64,000 nucleotides of DNA from Terebella lapidaria (lineage: Eukaryota; Annelida; Polychaeta; Terebellida; Terebellidae), in the NCBI GenBank assembly GCA_949152475.1, contig OX424561.1:20144481-20208480 (forward strand), read 5' to 3'. Numbering within the stretch: the first letter of the stretch is position 1; each line of letters begins with the position of its first letter. This document shows, piece after piece, positions 61,139 through 64,000 of this stretch. The translations under genes and the position numbers were made by a program. The notes beneath the pieces are model-generated. The model was not told the origin of the DNA and searched no databases. It saw nothing but the letters and a program-made list of their open reading frames with translations.

Positions 61139-61903
61139 TCACACTGCCTTCGCTTCCGTCCAGGAGTCCTCATCTGCCGTCTCATACTCCGACTCATCCG
61201 TCTCCGGCTCCGAAGTGGGAGAAGGTGGTCTATATTCCCACACCCGGATCTCTGCCTCCCAGTCTTCCACCGGCTGATCTTCTTCTTCGGGTTTCTCCCA
61301 ATCGTCTGCTTGATCCGGCATAACTGCTCTGACCGCCTCTGCAATTAGCTCCATCTCCTGATCCCAGCTTTCCGGAGGAGCGTCGTCGGCGGCCCGGAGA
61401 CAGCCCTGTGGATCCGGAACCCATTCCGGGAGATCTAACTGCTCCGGTTGTCCGATGGGGGCGGCTGCTCCGGCATCCCAGTCAGGGCAAAACGGAAGCT
61501 GGTCCGCATAAATTTCCGGAACTGTATTCTCCCTTGGTGACCGGGTGCAGAATCGCCGGAAGCGCCTATGCCGGGACTGCGTTGCTGTTCCCCGCCAGGC
61601 CGAATCAAAGGTTCCCACATGGTGGAGGGTGGCCTCGTCCTGAGGAGGACGGTTCCCGGAAGGGTACTTCCACCCGTGCATCTCCCGGAGATGCCTCCTA
61701 AGGTCGTTCGCCCGGTTGCCATAGAAGGCACACAAACAGCAATGAAATCTCTGGGCTGGGCACACATGCCGTCTCCGGTCCCTCGCACTCTCAAACATCC
61801 GGTCACACCGCTTACACAGCCGGCTATAATCCAGTGGCTGCGGGGTTGCCCAATCTCTGCTCCGGCCGCGATCTTGTCTATCAAGGAACGCCGAGTAGGC
61901 CAT
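61139..61903 (-). CDS. Accessory ORF of gypsy element: 254-aa zinc-finger/acidic protein
   Basis: The N-terminus carries a C2HC-like finger (C30, C33, H46, C48) directly followed by a C2H2 finger (C55, C58, H71, H76) with the same C-x2-C-x12-H-x4-H spacing as in the 619-aa ORF. The last ~65 residues are strongly acidic (for example ETDESEYETADEDSW), like an activation domain. No membrane segment is seen. The paired fingers suggest that the two accessory ORFs share an origin. It could bind the element's own DNA or RNA, or chromatin; this is inference. Confidence 0.7.
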   Translation of the reverse strand: MAYSAFLDRQDRGRSRDWATPQPLDYSRLCKRCDRMFESARDRRRHVCPAQRFHCCLCAFYGNRANDLRRHLREMHGWKYPSGNRPPQDEATLHHVGTFDSAWRGTATQSRHRRFRRFCTRSPRENTVPEIYADQLPFCPDWDAGAAAPIGQPEQLDLPEWVPDPQGCLRAADDAPPESWDQEMELIAEAVRAVMPDQADDWEKPEEEDQPVEDWEAEIRVWEYRPPSPTSEPETDESEYETADEDSWTEAKAV

Positions 61904-62136
61904 TCCGGAAGGCCGGGAAACTGAAATTGTCGATCTACTGCACTGCTTTTACTGCACCGCTTCTGCACCGCTTCTCCGGACTGGTGGTCTTCCGGGAAAC
62001 ACTTAGTCGTTTTTCACTGCAAAATCTGTTGCTGCCGGAAAATGCTGGACTTGATTCGATTCCGCCAAACTTTGTCTGCGATGTGCACAGCTCGAGGTCT
62101 GCTCTCCAACTGCTGTCAGAGCCCGATTTCAAGGCC

Positions 62137-62206
62137 CTTATATACCCTTTCTGCTCACGTGATTTGAAAAGCTCCACGCTGATTGGCTGCCTCAGGAGTG
62201 ACGTCA
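62137..62206 (-). promoter_or_regulatory. Internal promoter block before the 254-aa ORF
   Basis: On the minus strand TGACGTCA (62206-62199), CAGCCAATC (62189-62181), TCACGTGA (62162-62155) and TATATAAG (62144-62137) occur in order. The start codon at 61903 is about 230 bases further on. Confidence 0.6.
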
Positions 62207-62955
62207 CAATTATGCAAAAACTCAACCGTTAACCGAGAGGTGTCCGTCTCCGGCTCAACCGGCTTCTCCGGGTTTTTCCGGCTCCCTTTCAACTGTTTCT
62301 CCGAGCGAAGTATCTGCAATTTTGAAGTATCTCTGCCATCAGGAGGGTTGAAAAGAGTCTCAGCCAGTTGAATCTGCCTCTCAGACGAACATCTAGACTG
62401 CAAGTTGGGCGTTTCCGCCATCTGTACTGCTTCGTCAACTGCATATCTGCTCACTGGTATTACTGCTTGTCGACACTGGAAACTGCATACATTCTTGTCC
62501 AGAAGGAGGGCCCTTCCTATCTGGAATGATGTTTCACCGCTTCTGTCGATCTGCAGCCGGTTTGCTGTCTCTGCTAAGTGGAAACTCCGGTTGGATGTCT
62601 ACAGCCGGAAAACTTTTCCGTCTTAATTCTCTGAATACGGAAGACGTGTAGCTGCTTCTCTGGAGATACTAGACCGCTAACCCAGGTTCTTCTGGACCCC
62701 TGGCCGCTACCCTGGACTGGTTGACTATGCGCTCAAACCAGTCAGAACCTCAAGGATGTCTCTATCCGGTCTCTGCACCGCTTTCCGCTCTGCTTCCTTT
62801 CTCCGCCCTGTTTCCGGAACCAGCACTTGCTCACTGCTTCGACTTCTTGCGGTCGCTCTCTGCCGGAACTCAACGTTTTACCAGGGTCTCAGCTATCTCC
62901 TTCTCCTGCTCTACAGCTCACTCCGTCTTCTAATATTTCTGCGTCCTCTGCGGCT
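62207..62955 (-). other. Spacer between pol and the first accessory ORF
   Basis: No convincing ORF is recognised. A 99-codon frame at 62454-62155 has no family signature. Composition matches the rest of the gypsy element. Confidence 0.5.
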
Positions 62956-63969
62956 TTACTCCGAGTCCGTATCCGACTCAGAGACCGTCGGTTCCGTCTC
63001 CGGAACACTACTCTGCTTCGGCGGCTCCGTCTGCCTCCAGGAATCCGCCATTCTCCGCTTCATCCATCTCGGATGCTTGGCGCCATTATACGGTTTCAGC
63101 AAATCGAAGTGAACCACCTTCTGTCGAGTTTCACTCTCTGCAATCTCGTAGGTCACGTCGGTAAATCTGCTCAGCACTAGCTTTGGACTGCTCCACTTCC
63201 TCTGCAACTTGGGAGCTTTGCCCTTCTTCCGTGTTTTGACCGCCATCCACACTCGGTCTCCTGGCTGGAACTGATTGTTGACCTTCCTCCGGTCGTACAG
63301 CTTCTTCTGCCGTTCCATTTCTCTGCCAGATTTCGCTCGAACCGCCTTGTATACCGCCTCTAGTCGCTCCCGGAGCTGACTGCCATACTCTGTTACTTCT
63401 GCCGTTGATTCTCCCGGCGGTCTGCCAATCAGTAACTCTACCGGAGTGTTGACTTCTCTGCCCAGCATCAGCAAGTTGGGACTCTGCCCGGTTGTCTCCT
63501 GCGGGGTACTCCGGTAAGCTGCCATTGCCAACGGAACTAGCTGATCCCAGTTGGTCTGCCGCTCGCTTACGTACAGGCTCAAGATCTGCTGCAGCGTCCG
63601 GTTGAATCGCTCGATGAAACCGTCCGACTGAGGTCGGAAAGCGGTTGTCCGTGTCTTGTGAATCCCCAGGATTCTGCAAACATTTCTCAGCAAGTCGGAC
63701 TCGAAATTTCTGCCTTGGTCGGTGTGTATCTCCATCGGGATACCGTACCGCGCTGCAAACTGGTTGACGAATATGTCCGCAACCGTCACCGCTTCCTGAT
63801 TCGGCATCGGGTAAGCCTCTACCCACTTGGTGAAGTAATCGCCGATTACTAAGATGTACCGGTTCCCCCGGGTGGATTTAGGTAACGGACCCATCACGTC
63901 CATTGCCACCCTTTCCATGGGCGCTCCAACCCGGTATTTCTGCATCGGAGATCGTTTCAAGTTCTGCAT
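62956..63969 (-). CDS. Ty3/gypsy pol C-terminus: integrase core and C-terminal domain
   Basis: The frame enters from the right. The core shows the three acidic residues in VIGDYFTKW, HTDQGRNFES and DGFIERFNRTL, followed by LAMAAYRSTPQETTGQSPN. A C-terminal barrel-like domain comes next (FQPGDRVWMAVKTRK, then KVVHFDLLKPY), and the last ~40 residues are acidic and Ser/Pro/Thr-rich. In life it joins element cDNA to chromosomal DNA. The upstream protease, reverse transcriptase and RNase H would lie beyond position 64000. Confidence 0.9.
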   Translation of the reverse strand: MQNLKRSPMQKYRVGAPMERVAMDVMGPLPKSTRGNRYILVIGDYFTKWVEAYPMPNQEAVTVADIFVNQFAARYGIPMEIHTDQGRNFESDLLRNVCRILGIHKTRTTAFRPQSDGFIERFNRTLQQILSLYVSERQTNWDQLVPLAMAAYRSTPQETTGQSPNLLMLGREVNTPVELLIGRPPGESTAEVTEYGSQLRERLEAVYKAVRAKSGREMERQKKLYDRRKVNNQFQPGDRVWMAVKTRKKGKAPKLQRKWSSPKLVLSRFTDVTYEIAESETRQKVVHFDLLKPYNGAKHPRWMKRRMADSWRQTEPPKQSSVPETEPTVSESDTDSE

Positions 63970-64000
63970 ACTTCTTGACGCACATTCGTCACAGCTCAGC

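Larger units (their letters stand above)
57356..64000 (-). mobile_element. Ty3/gypsy element with accessory zinc-finger ORFs (5' part beyond window)
   Basis: Read on the minus strand from the right window edge: the end of pol with integrase (to 62956), a ~1-kb spacer, a 254-codon ORF (61903-61139), a poly-A tract (61040-61004), a 619-codon ORF (60825-58966), a polypurine tract and a 1.3-kb 3' LTR (58690-57356). All ORFs are in the same sense. Nothing resembling an envelope or membrane segment is seen; the envelope position is taken by two zinc-finger proteins. Base composition (frequent TCCGTCTCCG and ACTGC) is uniform across the element and unlike its flank. The part in view looks whole. It probably is young. 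Confidence 0.85.

Noticed and set aside
1-64000. tRNA or rRNA genes
   Set aside because: No stretch was recognised with convincing tRNA A/B boxes and cloverleaf or with rRNA core sequences, though this was by eye only.

Overview
The window is animal nuclear DNA. Coding exons are short and separated by large introns with GT-AG borders, and the introns hold transposons, minisatellites and homopolymer runs. Two oligomers, TACATGTA and TAGGCCTA, are strikingly common outside the genes. Together with the mix of Ty3/gypsy, hAT, mariner and LINE relics this fits a marine invertebrate, possibly a deuterostome, but the sequence alone does not settle the phylum.

Four host-type genes can be followed exon by exon. 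(1) An ASPG-type cytosolic L-asparaginase on the minus strand (about 80-5651) leaves the window at its 3' end. It has two alternative 5' exon sets, each encoding its own copy of the catalytic GGTIGM segment. (2) A complete RTRAF (hCLE/CGI-99/C14orf166) gene on the minus strand (10059-16951, 8 exons, 246 aa) has a first intron swollen by nested DNA transposons and a ~148-bp satellite. (3) A SAM-plus-HECT ubiquitin ligase gene on the plus strand (27873-36332, 11 exons, about 799 aa) carries an in-frame 27-bp coding minisatellite. (4) A two-exon gene for a DDE integrase-core protein lies on the minus strand (40164-45747, 395 aa). A hAT-like insertion sits just inside its intron and a full-length mariner-like element sits just upstream of its start codon.

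Between genes: 17.1-19.6 kb is a near-identical ~1.2-kb tandem duplication. 20.1-26.7 kb is an old, badly broken Ty3/gypsy element with a small TIR element inside. 27.4-27.8 and 47.4-47.9 kb hold two copies, in opposite orientation, of an unusual ~20-bp TTCGCGAAG-type array, and each copy lies directly upstream of a gene in the same orientation relative to that gene. 37.3-39.4 kb is a TIR element built of CTTATCCC motifs. 48.0-54.9 kb is a ~7-kb TIR-bounded insertion with an 8-bp target duplication that split an older dispersed repeat and itself contains a decayed Ty3/gypsy fragment.

The right end (57356-64000) is the 3' part of a Ty3/gypsy element on the minus strand. Its pol ends with integrase and is followed, in the same sense, by two further long ORFs, each starting with a pair of C2H2-type zinc fingers. 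The LTR and both accessory ORFs are each preceded by the same kind of promoter block (CACGTG then a TATA box, with CCAAT and/or CRE nearby). This multi-promoter, zinc-finger-bearing gypsy architecture is the most unusual feature of the window.
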